Source: Arthrobacter cavernae (lineage in GTDB: Bacteria > Actinomycetota > Actinomycetes > Actinomycetales > Micrococcaceae). From it: a DNA stretch of 40,970 bases. Under the pieces are notes generated by a model. That model was not told the origin of the DNA. It did not search any database and saw nothing but the letters and a program-made list of their open reading frames with translations. Shown piece by piece: positions 6,948 through 15,285 of the stretch. Each line of letters begins with the position of its first letter. The first letter of the stretch is position 1. The position numbers were made by a program, and so were the translations under genes. The stretch lies in the NCBI RefSeq assembly GCF_017368795.1, contig NZ_JAFNLL010000023.1:1-40970 (forward strand), written 5' to 3'.

Positions 6948-8598
6948 AGCCCCCTTCGTCGCCAAGACCAAAGTGGGCCGTTTCACGGACTTCGTAGACG
7001 AGCGTGTAGGCGGCTCCGGCATCCTGCGCGAATTCGGACGCAAAGTCTTCCCCGACCACTGGTCCTTCATGTTCGGTGAGGTGGCGCTGTATTCCTTCGT
7101 CATCCTGCTGATGTCGGGCACGTTCCTGACGTTCTTCTTCGACCCGTCCATGGCCGAGACCCACTACCAGGGTTCCTACACGCCGCTGTACAACGTCGAA
7201 ATGTCCGTAGCTTACAGTTCCTCGCTGAACATTTCGTTCGATATCCGTGGCGGTCTGTTCATGCGCCAGGTCCACCACTGGGCCGCGCTGCTGTTCGTGG
7301 CGTCCTTGGGTGTGCACATGCTGCGCGTCTTCTTCACCGGTGCCTTCCGCAAGCCGCGTGAAATGAACTGGGTTGTCGGTGGTGTTCTGCTGATCCTGGC
7401 CATGGCTGCCGGCTTCACGGGCTACTCCCTCCCCGATGACCTGCTCTCCGGCAATGGCCTGCGCATCATCGACGGAGTCGTCAAGTCAATCCCGGTCATT
7501 GGAACGTACACCTCGTTCTTCCTGTTCGGCGGGGAATTCCCGGGCACCGCCATCATCGGTCGCCTCTACGTGCTGCACATCTTGCTCGTGCCGGCACTGA
7601 TCCTGCTGATGATCGTCATCCACCTGTTCATGGTTGTCGTCCACAAGCACACCCAGTACCCCGGCCCGGGCCGCAGCGACGGCAACGTCGTCGGCTACCC
7701 GCTGGGGCCGGTTTACGCTGCGAAGGCCGGTGGCTTCTTCTTCATCGTCTTCGGCGTTATCGCCCTGATGGCTGCCGCATTCACGATCAACCCGATCTGG
7801 AACTACGGCCCGTATGACCCCTCGCCGGTTTCCGCCGGTACCCAGCCTGACTTCTACATCGGCTTCGTTGACGGCGCACTCCGGCTCATGCCGGGTGTCA
7901 TCAACGACTTCCACTTCGAGTACGTCGTCTTCGGCTACACCCTGACGCTGAACGTCCTGCTCCCGGCCCTTGTGCCTGCAGGCATCATCTTCACGGTGCT
8001 GTTCATGTACCCGTGGATCGAACGCTGGGTCACCAAGGACAACCGTGAGCACCACGTCCTGGACCGCCCACGCAACGCCCCCACCCGTACGGCGATCGGT
8101 GTGGCCGGTTTCACTTGGTACTGCGTCATGTGGGCGGCAGCGGGTTCCGACCTCATCGCAACCGCCTTCCACGTTTCGCTGAACGACGTGACCTACTGGC
8201 TGCGCACGCTGTTCTTCCTTGGCCCGGTCCTGGCGTTCATCGTGACCAAGCGCGTGGCCCTGGCCCTTCAGCGCAAGGACCGCGAGATCGCACTCCACGG
8301 CCGCGAGACCGGACGCATCGTGCGCCTGCCGCACGGCGAGTTTATCGAAGTCCACGCACCGTTGGATGAGTACAAGCGCTACAAGCTGGTCGGTTTCGAA
8401 TCCCCGGCTCCGCTGCCGGCCGTTCCGAACGAACACGGCGTGGTCACCAACAAGGAAAAGCGCCGCGCCGCGCTCTCCAAGTGGTTCTTCGAGGACCGTG
8501 TTGCCCCGGCAACGCCCGCGGAACTCGAAGCGGCCCATGCCCACGGCCACCACGAAGCCATTGAATCCGGCGAAGAACAGAAGAGCCTCAGCCACTAG
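6925..8598 (+). CDS. qcrB: cytochrome b subunit of the bc1 complex
   Basis: QcrB holds the two b hemes and the quinol oxidation and reduction sites. It has 557 residues, the long actinobacterial form, with eight or more membrane helices and an extended hydrophilic C-terminus (about 430-557) rich in His, Glu and Lys. Heme-binding His pairs appear in RQVHHWAALLFVASLGVHML and in VLHILLVPALILLMIVIHLF. ATG 6925 has GGGAG about ten bases upstream, better placed than GTG 6916, and overlaps the qcrA end by 23 bp, indicating translational coupling. The operon ends in a strong terminator. Confidence 0.95.
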   Translation: MSAASTAEAPFVAKTKVGRFTDFVDERVGGSGILREFGRKVFPDHWSFMFGEVALYSFVILLMSGTFLTFFFDPSMAETHYQGSYTPLYNVEMSVAYSSSLNISFDIRGGLFMRQVHHWAALLFVASLGVHMLRVFFTGAFRKPREMNWVVGGVLLILAMAAGFTGYSLPDDLLSGNGLRIIDGVVKSIPVIGTYTSFFLFGGEFPGTAIIGRLYVLHILLVPALILLMIVIHLFMVVVHKHTQYPGPGRSDGNVVGYPLGPVYAAKAGGFFFIVFGVIALMAAAFTINPIWNYGPYDPSPVSAGTQPDFYIGFVDGALRLMPGVINDFHFEYVVFGYTLTLNVLLPALVPAGIIFTVLFMYPWIERWVTKDNREHHVLDRPRNAPTRTAIGVAGFTWYCVMWAAAGSDLIATAFHVSLNDVTYWLRTLFFLGPVLAFIVTKRVALALQRKDREIALHGRETGRIVRLPHGEFIEVHAPLDEYKRYKLVGFESPAPLPAVPNEHGVVTNKEKRRAALSKWFFEDRVAPATPAELEAAHAHGHHEAIESGEEQKSLSH

Positions 8599-8613
8599 CT
8601 GACACCGCTCAAG

Positions 8614-8650
8614 AAAGAGGGGCCCGGTCCATTGGACCGGGCCCCTCTTT
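8614..8650. terminator. strong bidirectional terminator
   Basis: A 17-bp perfect stem (8614-8630 with 8634-8650; core GGGGCCCGGTCC) with a three-base loop has A-rich and T-rich flanks on either side. It ends the ctaE-qcrCAB operon and the convergent GntR gene. Confidence 0.92.
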
Positions 8651-8676
8651 TCGTTTCTCAATACGCAGCGTATGCC

Positions 8677-9483
8677 TTACGTGGTGCGGTAGCCCGTCGA
8701 ATAGTTGCGCGTTGGCCTGGTTCCGGGACGCTGCAGCGGGATCCAGAGCTTGTACCTGTCCGCCCGGTAGTACGAGACGGAATAGTCCACCATGGCCCGG
8801 GCAACAAAGGCGTGCCTCTGGATCTTCAGCAGGGGCGAACCGACGTCGACGTTCAGGAGCCGGGCGGTGGACGGCGAGGCGGCAGTCGCCTCGATCATGT
8901 CCTCGCCCCATTCCATGACCAGTCCGTAGCGTTCGCTCAGGACGTTGTAGAGGGACGTGGGCGGAGCCTCGTCCAGCAGGCCCGGGACACGGTGCGCCGG
9001 AATGAAGTTCTCATCCACGCTCATCGGCTCGTTATCGGCCAGCAGGAGCCTCCGGAAACGGACCAGGGGTGTTCCTTCATCCAACTGCAGTTCGCGCGCC
9101 AGAAAGGCGCTGGCGGCGATTTGCTCGAAGCTGAGGACCTTCGCCGCGGGGACCATGCCGCGCCGCTGCATTTCCTCGCTGTAGGACGTCAGCTTTACCT
9201 GGAGGTCCAGCTTGGGCTTCTTGACGAATGTTCCAAGCCCTACGACGCGCTCGATGACCTCCTCACCAACCAGGGCGTCGATAGCTTGACGCACGGTCAT
9301 GCGGGCCAGTCCGAACCGCTCCGACAGATCGCGTTCGGAGGGCAATGCCGAGCCCGGCGGACAAGACTGCCCGATGAATCCCCGCAGGATTTCCCGCAGC
9401 TGCACGTAGATGGGCACGCCACTGTTCCGGTCGATTTCGCCTGCGATCGCGGATGCTTCAGCCACAGCGCCGCGCCTGCTCAC
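8677..9483 (-). CDS. GntR family (HutC/UTRA) transcriptional regulator, DasR/NagR-like
   Basis: This 268-residue regulator has an N-terminal winged helix (about 20-90: VPIYVQLREILRGFI, LPSERDLSERFGLARMTVRQ, VGLGTFV) and a C-terminal UTRA effector domain (about 95-240). The HutC subfamily includes DasR and NagR, which sense phosphorylated amino sugars. Its neighbour is a divergent HPr gene, and a dre-like palindrome lies between the two starts, so I infer a DasR-type regulator of PTS and amino-sugar genes. The GTG start lies five bases after TATGAA, so this transcript may also be leaderless or nearly so. Family assignment is firm; the DasR role is inference. Confidence 0.9.
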   Translation of the reverse strand: MSRRGAVAEASAIAGEIDRNSGVPIYVQLREILRGFIGQSCPPGSALPSERDLSERFGLARMTVRQAIDALVGEEVIERVVGLGTFVKKPKLDLQVKLTSYSEEMQRRGMVPAAKVLSFEQIAASAFLARELQLDEGTPLVRFRRLLLADNEPMSVDENFIPAHRVPGLLDEAPPTSLYNVLSERYGLVMEWGEDMIEATAASPSTARLLNVDVGSPLLKIQRHAFVARAMVDYSVSYYRADRYKLWIPLQRPGTRPTRNYSTGYRTT

Positions 9484-9518
9484 TTTGCTTCATACAACAA
9501 GGGTAGGCCACGCCGATC

Positions 9519-9534
9519 TCAGGTCTAGACCAGC
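9519..9534. promoter_or_regulatory. dre-like operator (DasR-type palindrome)
   Basis: The 16-mer TCAGGTCTAGACCAGC contains the perfect palindrome GGTCTAGACC at 9522-9531. It matches the Streptomyces DasR element A(C/G)TGGTCTAGACCA(C/G)T at 13 positions when the C/G option is allowed. It lies in the divergent gap between the GntR regulator and HPr. Confidence 0.75.
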
Positions 9535-9628
9535 GACCGGGCAGGCGCCGCAGTGGCCGCGGCGGCGCTACGCTTGTATGGAACTGATTCCAGTGGCGGC
9601 ACACGTCCGTCAGAGCAAAGGAGCCCGC

Positions 9629-9922
9629 TTGCCGGAGCACAAAGCCATCGTTGCCGCGGAGATAGGTCTGCACGCCCGCGCAGCTGCCGTGTTTGTCCGG
9701 GCAGTCACGGACACGGGCCTGCCCGTCACCATCAGGAAGCCCGGCCAGCATCCGGTGGACGCCCGTTCACTGCTGGAGGTCATGACCGAGGACTTCGGTC
9801 ATGGCTGCGAAGTGCTGCTTGAGGTCTCCGCCGACGCCCTGCCGGCCGGCAGTACCGTACGCGACGCAGAAGGTGCCTTGGCCGCATTGTCGGCCCTCCT
9901 GCAGGCCAGCGAAAGCCGCTGA
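9629..9922 (+). CDS. ptsH: HPr phosphocarrier protein, atypical active site
   Basis: HPr passes phosphate from enzyme I to the sugar-specific PTS enzymes. The chosen TTG start has a perfect AAAGGAG five bases upstream, giving 97 residues and placing the catalytic His at residue 15 as in E. coli HPr. The motif reads G-L-H-A-R-A-A: His15 and Arg17 are present, but the usual Pro18 is Ala. The regulatory serine region is DARSLLEVM with Ser47. An upstream in-frame ATG at 9579 would add a tail of about 17 residues but lacks a ribosome-binding site. No enzyme I gene is in this window. A strong shared terminator follows. Confidence 0.9.
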   Translation: MPEHKAIVAAEIGLHARAAAVFVRAVTDTGLPVTIRKPGQHPVDARSLLEVMTEDFGHGCEVLLEVSADALPAGSTVRDAEGALAALSALLQASESR

Positions 9923-9942
9923 CGGCTTCTGTACCGGCCTTA

Positions 9943-9985
9943 AACGACGGCGGGCCCCACCAAATTGGTGGGGCCCGCCGTCGTT
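9943..9985. terminator. strong bidirectional terminator
   Basis: Long perfect inverted repeat AACGACGGCGGGCCCCACC... with its complement ending at 9985. The arms nearly touch at 9964. It serves HPr on the plus strand and the ctaCDF operon on the minus strand. Confidence 0.9.
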
Positions 9986-10000
9986 GTCTTGCGGGACTTG

Positions 10001-10402
10001 CTAGTGCGCGTGGTCTCCGCGGCTGTATTCGAAGACCCAGCCGACCAGTGCCACAAGGGCGAGGCCGGCAGCGACGAACATCACCCAGAAGCCCACGGCC
10101 AGGCCGAGGAAGCCTCCGGCGCAAGCCAGGCCGAGAACCAGCGGCCACCAGCTCCAGGGGCTGAAGTGACCCTGCTCGCCGGCGCCTTCGTGGATTTCAG
10201 CGTCGGGACGGTCCTCGGGGCGCATGCCGATGCGCTTGCCGGTGAAACCGAGGTAGGCGCCGATCATGCCGGCGAGGCCGCCGACGAGGAGGATGCCCAG
10301 GATGCCGACCCACTCGGACCAGTTGGTCAGGAAGCCGTAAGCCAGCGAGACGGGGATGAAGAAGAAGACTCCGGCTCCGAAGAGCCACGATTCTACTTTC
10401 AC
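10001..10402 (-). CDS. ctaF: cytochrome c oxidase subunit IV
   Basis: CtaF is the small actinobacterial-type subunit IV of the aa3 oxidase. The 133 residues show four hydrophobic segments (about 4-24, 30-50, 84-102, 104-124) around a polar loop with [18 protein letters not shown], typical of the family, and a His-rich end (SRGDHAH). Its start overlaps the ctaD stop by four bases, so the two are translationally coupled. It is the last gene of ctaC-ctaD-ctaF, followed by the terminator shared with HPr. It has no redox centre; its role is structural. Confidence 0.95.
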   Translation of the reverse strand: MKVESWLFGAGVFFFIPVSLAYGFLTNWSEWVGILGILLVGGLAGMIGAYLGFTGKRIGMRPEDRPDAEIHEGAGEQGHFSPWSWWPLVLGLACAGGFLGLAVGFWVMFVAAGLALVALVGWVFEYSRGDHAH

Positions 10403-12084
10403 TTGGCGCTCTCCTTCAGTTCAGCGACGCTGTGCGACGGGGCCAGCTCGGGGTGGTGCAGGTCCAGTGCCGGGCGCTCCGAACGGATGCGGGGCAGGGA
10501 CGTGAAGTTGTGACGCGGCGGCGGGCAGGAAGTTGCCCACTCGAGCGAGGCGCCGAAGCCCCACGGGTCGTCAACTTCGACCTTCTTGTTGCTGCGCCAG
10601 GTGATGTAGACATTCCAGAAGAACGGCAGGAGCGAGGCGCCCAGGACGAAGGAGGAGATCGTGGAGAACTGGTTCATCCACGTGAAGTTATCCTGCGGCA
10701 TGTAGTCGGCATAGCGGCGGGGCATGCCTTCTACACCGAGCCAGTGCTGGATCAGGAAGGTGCCGTGGAAGCCCAGGAACAGGAGCCAGAAGTGGATCTT
10801 TCCCAGACGCTCGTTGAGCATCTTGCCCGTCCACTTCGGCCACCAGAAGTAGAAGCCGGCGAACATGGCGAACACAACGGTGCCGAAGACCACGTAGTGG
10901 AAGTGCGCAACCACGAAGTAGGAGTCGGAGACGTGGAAGTCCAGCGGCGGGGAGGCCAGGATGATGCCGGTCAGGCCCCCGAAGAGGAAGGTCACTAGGA
11001 AGCCGATGCTCCAGAGCATGGGGGTTTCGAAGGTGATGGAACCCTGCCAGAGGGTACCGATCCAGTTGAAGAACTTCACGCCGGTGGGTACCGCGATCAG
11101 CATGGTCATGAAGGCGAAGAACGGCAGCAGCACGGAACCGGTGACGTACATGTGGTGCGCCCACACTGTCACGGACAGAGCAGCAATGGCGATCGTCGCG
11201 TAGACAAGGCCCTTGTAGCCGAAGATCGGCTTGCGGCTGAAGACCGGGAAGATTTCAGACACGATGCCGAAGAACGGCAGGGCGATGATGTATACCTCGG
11301 GGTGGCCGAAGAACCAGAACAGGTGCTGCCACAGGACTGCGCCGCCGTTTTCGGGGTCGAAGATGTGTGCGCCGAAGCGACGGTCAGCGCCGAGCGCGAA
11401 GAGGGCTGCAGCCAGCGGCGGGAACGCCATCAGGACCAGGATGGACGTCACCAGCGCGTTCCACGTGAAGATGGGCATCCGCCACATGGTCATGCCCGGG
11501 GCGCGCATGCAGACGATGGTGGTGATGAAGTTGACCGCACCGAGGATGGTGCCGAAGCCGGACAGGGCTAGGCCGAAGACCCAGAGGTCACCGCCGACGC
11601 CGGGGCTGAACGTCGTGTTTGACAACGGAGCGTAAGCGAACCAACCGAAGGATGCAGCACCCTGGGGGGTGATGAAGCCGGAGACGGCGATGGTGGAGCC
11701 GAAGAGGAAGAACCAGAAGGCCAGCGCGTTCAGTCGCGGGAAGGCGACGTCGGGTGCACCGATCTGCAGCGGCATGATGACGTTGGTGAAGCCTGCGAAC
11801 AGCGGCGTTGCGAACATCAGGAGCATCACGGTGCCGTGCATGGTGAACATCTGGTTGTACTGCTCTTTGGTCTGCAGGATCTGCATGCCGGGTTCGAACA
11901 GTTCCGCCCGGATGAGCAGCGCCATGACGCCGCCCAGGCAGAAGAACACGAAGGACGCAATGAGGTACATGTACCCGATGGTCTTGTGGTCCGTGGAGGT
12001 GATCCAGTTGACGACGATGCGTCCCTTGGACTTAGGAACTACGGGAGCCTCGAGGATCCCGGCGGATTGAGTGTAAGTAGCCAC
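10399..12084 (-). CDS. ctaD: cytochrome c oxidase subunit I
   Basis: CtaD is the catalytic heme-copper subunit that reduces oxygen and pumps protons. The 561 residues hold about twelve helices. Recognisable features are [12 protein letters not shown] with a heme a ligand, the copper/heme a3 region [19 protein letters not shown] with the His-Pro-Glu-Val-Tyr cross-link site, HHMYV, and [10 protein letters not shown] with the heme-binding histidines. It begins [17 protein letters not shown] and ends in a hydrophilic tail typical of actinobacterial CtaD. It lies ten bases after ctaC and overlaps ctaF by four bases. Confidence 0.97.
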   Translation of the reverse strand: MATYTQSAGILEAPVVPKSKGRIVVNWITSTDHKTIGYMYLIASFVFFCLGGVMALLIRAELFEPGMQILQTKEQYNQMFTMHGTVMLLMFATPLFAGFTNVIMPLQIGAPDVAFPRLNALAFWFFLFGSTIAVSGFITPQGAASFGWFAYAPLSNTTFSPGVGGDLWVFGLALSGFGTILGAVNFITTIVCMRAPGMTMWRMPIFTWNALVTSILVLMAFPPLAAALFALGADRRFGAHIFDPENGGAVLWQHLFWFFGHPEVYIIALPFFGIVSEIFPVFSRKPIFGYKGLVYATIAIAALSVTVWAHHMYVTGSVLLPFFAFMTMLIAVPTGVKFFNWIGTLWQGSITFETPMLWSIGFLVTFLFGGLTGIILASPPLDFHVSDSYFVVAHFHYVVFGTVVFAMFAGFYFWWPKWTGKMLNERLGKIHFWLLFLGFHGTFLIQHWLGVEGMPRRYADYMPQDNFTWMNQFSTISSFVLGASLLPFFWNVYITWRSNKKVEVDDPWGFGASLEWATSCPPPRHNFTSLPRIRSERPALDLHHPELAPSHSVAELKESAK

Positions 12085-12094
12085 GTCGCTCCCC

Positions 12095-12967
12095 TTACTT
12101 GGTTTCGTTCAGGTTCGGGTTGCGGTCGTACTTTTCGCCGAGCAGGCCCGTGTTGCCGTCCTGGCGCAGCTTGTCCATGTGGGCCTGGAATTCAGGCTCG
12201 GAGACAACCTTGACGCGGAACAGCATCTCGGAGTGGTACTCGCCGCAGAGTTCAGCGCACTTGCCGTCGTAGGTGCCCTCCTTGGTGGGGGTGAACCTGA
12301 TGTAGTTGGTCTTGCCGGGGATCATGTCGCGCTTCTGGAGGAAGGCGGGAACCCAGAAAGAGTGGATGACGTCGCGGGAGTTGAGCTCCAGGTCCACCGA
12401 CTTGCCGACCGGCAGGTACAGGGTGGGGAGCTTCTCCTTGTCGACCTCATTGCCCGTGAGATGCGCCTGGACGCCGGCCTCATAGAGGTCCTCGGGGATG
12501 ACCTGGCCCTGCTTGTAGTTGAAGTCCCAGGCCCACTGCTTGCCGCGGACGTCGACGACGACGTCGGCCGGCTGGGAGCGGTCATCGATGGCACGCTGGT
12601 CCTGGTCGGTGAAGTAGAAGAACACCAGGACCATGAAGAGCGGGATCGTCAAATAGAAGACCTCGAGCGGCAGGTTGTAGCTGAGCTGCCGGGGGAATCC
12701 CGTGGTGCCCTTGCGGCGACGGTAGGCAATGATGCACCAGACCAACAGGCCCCACGTGATGATGCCGACGGCGAGGGCGGCGATCCATGAGTTGACCCAG
12801 AGGTCCATGATCCGGTCGGTGTGGTTGGTGGTGCCGCGCTCTGTCGGCAGCCAACCCTTCTCTACCTCTGGCGAACATCCGGTCAAAACCAACGCGCCGG
12901 CTAGTGCCAAGCCAGTGATCGATGTGATCTTTATGCGTCGGCTGCCGGTTCGGTTCTGCGAACTCAC
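12095..12967 (-). CDS. ctaC: cytochrome c oxidase subunit II (lipoprotein)
   Basis: CtaC binds the dinuclear CuA centre that takes electrons from QcrC. From GTG 12967 it has 290 residues: a signal peptide with lipobox LVLTGC near residues 26-31, two membrane helices (about 57-78 and 100-121), and a cupredoxin domain ending in the CuA motif [12 protein letters not shown]. The GTG has GAGGAAGG seven bases upstream. A longer frame to 13024 lacks support. It leads ctaC-ctaD-ctaF. The extended loop [20 protein letters not shown] before the first helix is typical of actinobacteria. Confidence 0.95.
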   Translation of the reverse strand: MSSQNRTGSRRIKITSITGLALAGALVLTGCSPEVEKGWLPTERGTTNHTDRIMDLWVNSWIAALAVGIITWGLLVWCIIAYRRRKGTTGFPRQLSYNLPLEVFYLTIPLFMVLVFFYFTDQDQRAIDDRSQPADVVVDVRGKQWAWDFNYKQGQVIPEDLYEAGVQAHLTGNEVDKEKLPTLYLPVGKSVDLELNSRDVIHSFWVPAFLQKRDMIPGKTNYIRFTPTKEGTYDGKCAELCGEYHSEMLFRVKVVSEPEFQAHMDKLRQDGNTGLLGEKYDRNPNLNETK

Positions 12968-13068
12968 AGACGGCCCTTCCTCTTGTTGCTGTCTCCCGGC
13001 AGGCCAAAGGCCCACCGGGCACACTAAAAGTTTTACTACCCGATGTAGAGCTTACCGCTACGCGGCGG

Positions 13069-13143
13069 TTTTCGCAGACATGTCGGCCCACTGGTTCGGA
13101 TCGGGTCGAAACCCGCTGCGAACTGGGCCGACATGCGGCGAAA
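13069..13143. terminator. large nested hairpin downstream of the HesB gene
   Basis: A 12-bp perfect stem (CATGTCGGCCCA at 13079-13090 with its complement at 13124-13135) is extended outward by TTTCGC/GCGAAA and encloses a second hairpin, CGGGT-CGAA-ACCCG, at 13102-13115. It lies nine bases past the HesB stop and about 100 bases upstream of ctaC. It probably ends the HesB transcript and insulates ctaC. Confidence 0.7.
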
Positions 13144-13151
13144 GACTCAGA

Positions 13152-13541
13152 TCAGTGGAACGAATCGCCGCAGGCGCAGGAGCCACCGGCATTCGGGTTG
13201 TCAATGGTGAAGCCCTGCTTCGAGATGGTGTCCTCGAAGTCGATGCTCGCGCCGCTCAGGTAGGGAACGCTCATCTTGTCGACAACAACTTCGACGCCGT
13301 CGTAGTCGCGGACAGCGTCTCCGTCAAGGAGGCGCTCGTCGAAGTAGAGCTGGTAGATGAGGCCCGAGCAGCCGCCCGGCTGCACGGCAACGCGAAGTCG
13401 CAGATCGGTACGCCCTTCCTGCTCGAGGAGGCTCCGGACCTTGCCTGCTGCTACGTCGGTCAGCTGGACCTCGTGCGTGGGAAGCTCCTCGCCTGCGGCG
13501 AGCGTGGCTCCGGTGCTGTTTTCGTTGGTTGCAGTGCTCAT
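13152..13541 (-). CDS. erpA: HesB/IscA-type iron-sulfur cluster insertion protein
   Basis: A-type carriers deliver Fe-S clusters to target proteins. This 129-residue protein has the full domain: VQLTDVAAGKVRSLLEQEG, RLRVAVQPGGCSGLIYQLYFDE with the first conserved Cys, and the C-terminal C-A-C motif in NAGGSCACGDSFH. The N-terminal 25 residues are a polar extension. A ribosome-binding site (AGAAGGTAGG) precedes ATG. Its position upstream of the oxidase genes suggests a supply role for respiratory Fe-S proteins such as QcrA, but the shared transcript is broken by the hairpin at 13069-13143. The symbol is by similarity; IscA would fit equally. Confidence 0.88.
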   Translation of the reverse strand: MSTATNENSTGATLAAGEELPTHEVQLTDVAAGKVRSLLEQEGRTDLRLRVAVQPGGCSGLIYQLYFDERLLDGDAVRDYDGVEVVVDKMSVPYLSGASIDFEDTISKQGFTIDNPNAGGSCACGDSFH

Positions 13542-13706
13542 TGGCCTACCTTCTTATGACGCTCCTGGCGGCGGCGCTTCCGCGCTGCCTGCCCTTACCA
13601 AATTACGTACGGGCTATAGCTCCATGCTACGTCGAGTGGACGCATAGCTATAACTCCTGACGTAACCGCCACCACCATTGACTTGTTCCCAAAAGTTGAC
13701 TGAGGC

Positions 13707-13730
13707 CGCCGGGCAAGGGCCAGGCCGGCG
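13707..13730 (-). terminator. weak hairpin after the M20 dipeptidase
   Basis: A six-bp stem (CGCCGG at 13707-13712 with CCGGCG at 13725-13730) lies just past the stop at 13734. It has no T run, so this is a weak candidate. Confidence 0.35.
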
Positions 13731-13733
13731 TGC

Positions 13734-15167
13734 CTAGCCTTCAAGGCCTTCGGCATTCAGACGCGCAAGCATCAGCGCCTCGGCCAGGACGGCATGGCGG
13801 AAGTCCTCAAGGTGCAGTGACTCGTTGGCGCTGTGGGCGCGCGAATCCGGGTCTTCAACACCCGTGACCAGGATCTGGACGTCCGGATACATCTCGGTCA
13901 GGTCCGCAATGAAGGGGATGGAACCGCCGATGCCCATCTCCACGGCTTTGACCCCCCAGGACTCCCCGAGCGCCCACATGGCGATGCGGGCTGCAGGGGA
14001 GGCAGTGTCCGTCGAGAACGCGTTGCCGGACTCCCCCGGTGTGAAGGTCACACGGGCACCGAAGGGTGCATGGCTTTCCAGATGCTGCCGCATGGCTTCC
14101 ATGGCGGACTGCGGGTCCTGGCCCGGAGCCAGGCGCAGGCTGAACTTGGCGCGGGCCGAAGGGACCAGAGTGTTCGAAGCGACATCCACGGCGGGCGCAT
14201 CAATGCCAATGATCGAGAGCGCCGGCTTGGTCCACAGGCGGGAGGCAATGGTGCCCGAGCCGGCCAGCCGGACGCCGTCGAGCACTGACGCATCGGCACG
14301 GTATTCGGCTTCGGTGAGGTCGACGCCGGCCTCGTCCTTGGCGACCAGGCCGGCGACGGCGACATTGCCGTCGTCGTCGTGCAGGGTGGCGATCAGGCGG
14401 GACAGCAGCGTGGGGGCATCGAGAACGGGACCGCCGAACATCCCGGAGTGCACGGCGTGCTCAAGGACCCGGACTTCGAAGGTCCCGTCAACGAGCCCGC
14501 GCAGGCTGGTGGTCAGTGCCGGCACGCCTACCTTCCAGTTACTGGAGTCGGCCACCACGATGACGTCGGCGCGCAGCAACTCCCGGTGCGTCTCCAGGAA
14601 CGTCCGGAATGTCGGCGAGCCGGCTTCTTCTTCGCCTTCGAAGAAGAACGTCACACCCAGTCCGAAGCCGGCGCCGAGGACCGCGGCCACAGCGGCGTGG
14701 GCTGCCAGGTGCACCATGATGCCAGCCTTGTCGTCAGCGGTACCACGGCCGTAGATGCGCCCATTGCGCTCCTCTGCCGTGAAGGGCTCGGATTCCCAGA
14801 GGGCGCGGTCGCCGGGCGGCTGCACATCGTGGTGTGCATAGAGAAGGATGGTCGGCTTGCCCGGGGCCGCCTGGCGACGCGCGACGACGGCGGGTCCGCC
14901 GGGGGTGCCGTCTTCCTTGTCGCAGCGCAGGATCCGGACATCGTCCATGCCGGCGGCACGGACCAGCTCCGCCACCGTTTCGGCGCTGCGCTCCAGCTCG
15001 GCCGGATCGAAGCTCGGCCAGGCAATGCCGGGGATGGCCACCAGGTCCTTCAGACGGGCAACGGTGCTGTCAAAGGAGGAATTGACGGCCTGGCGCAGGG
15101 CCTCGACGTTGATGGTGCCGGGGTTCCCTTGCTGGTTCTGCGGGATCTCCGCGTTCGTTGAAGTCAT
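13734..15167 (-). CDS. M20 family dipeptidase / metallopeptidase
   Basis: This 477-residue cytosolic zinc peptidase has the M20 layout. The first metal motif is YAHHDVQP with the catalytic Asp following. GRGTADDKAG supplies the bridging Asp, EGEEEAGSP holds the general base Glu-Glu pair, and a dimerisation lid domain follows (about 205-335, VLEHAVHSGMFGG). The C-terminal AHSANESL holds the last metal His. It probably trims dipeptides; substrate unknown. ATG 15167 is preferred over TTG 15173 because a TAGTGT hexamer ends six bases before it and there is no ribosome-binding site, indicating a leaderless mRNA. It is divergent from the DUF3043 gene. Confidence 0.92.
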   Translation of the reverse strand: MTSTNAEIPQNQQGNPGTINVEALRQAVNSSFDSTVARLKDLVAIPGIAWPSFDPAELERSAETVAELVRAAGMDDVRILRCDKEDGTPGGPAVVARRQAAPGKPTILLYAHHDVQPPGDRALWESEPFTAEERNGRIYGRGTADDKAGIMVHLAAHAAVAAVLGAGFGLGVTFFFEGEEEAGSPTFRTFLETHRELLRADVIVVADSSNWKVGVPALTTSLRGLVDGTFEVRVLEHAVHSGMFGGPVLDAPTLLSRLIATLHDDDGNVAVAGLVAKDEAGVDLTEAEYRADASVLDGVRLAGSGTIASRLWTKPALSIIGIDAPAVDVASNTLVPSARAKFSLRLAPGQDPQSAMEAMRQHLESHAPFGARVTFTPGESGNAFSTDTASPAARIAMWALGESWGVKAVEMGIGGSIPFIADLTEMYPDVQILVTGVEDPDSRAHSANESLHLEDFRHAVLAEALMLARLNAEGLEG

Positions 15168-15173
15168 GGCCAA

Positions 15174-15179
15174 ACACTA
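15174..15179 (-). promoter_or_regulatory. -10 hexamer predicting leaderless dipeptidase mRNA
   Basis: TAGTGT on the minus strand, six bases, then the ATG at 15167. No ribosome-binding site and no good -35 are visible. Confidence 0.5.
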
Positions 15180-15273
15180 CAACGGGGGAACCGCGCACCA
15201 GTACGAGGTGCCATCCGGAGCGGGCGCCCCGTCATCACCATCGTTACGTAATCCGCGCCACTATCCCGCGGGG

Positions 15274-15279
15274 TATTCT
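15274..15279 (+). promoter_or_regulatory. -10 hexamer predicting leaderless DUF3043 mRNA
   Basis: TATTCT is followed by six bases and the GTG at 15286. The hexamer matches TATAAT at four of six positions. The upstream sequence lacks a clear ribosome-binding site. Confidence 0.55.
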
Positions 15280-15285
15280 TTATGG

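Noticed and set aside
7486..8661. 391-codon minus-strand open frame
   Set aside because: It is the shadow of qcrB and crosses a strong terminator.
14848..15285. long N-terminal extension of the DUF3043 frame
   Set aside because: It is antisense to the dipeptidase; the family N-terminus (VFGRKKEE) and promoter place the start at 15286.
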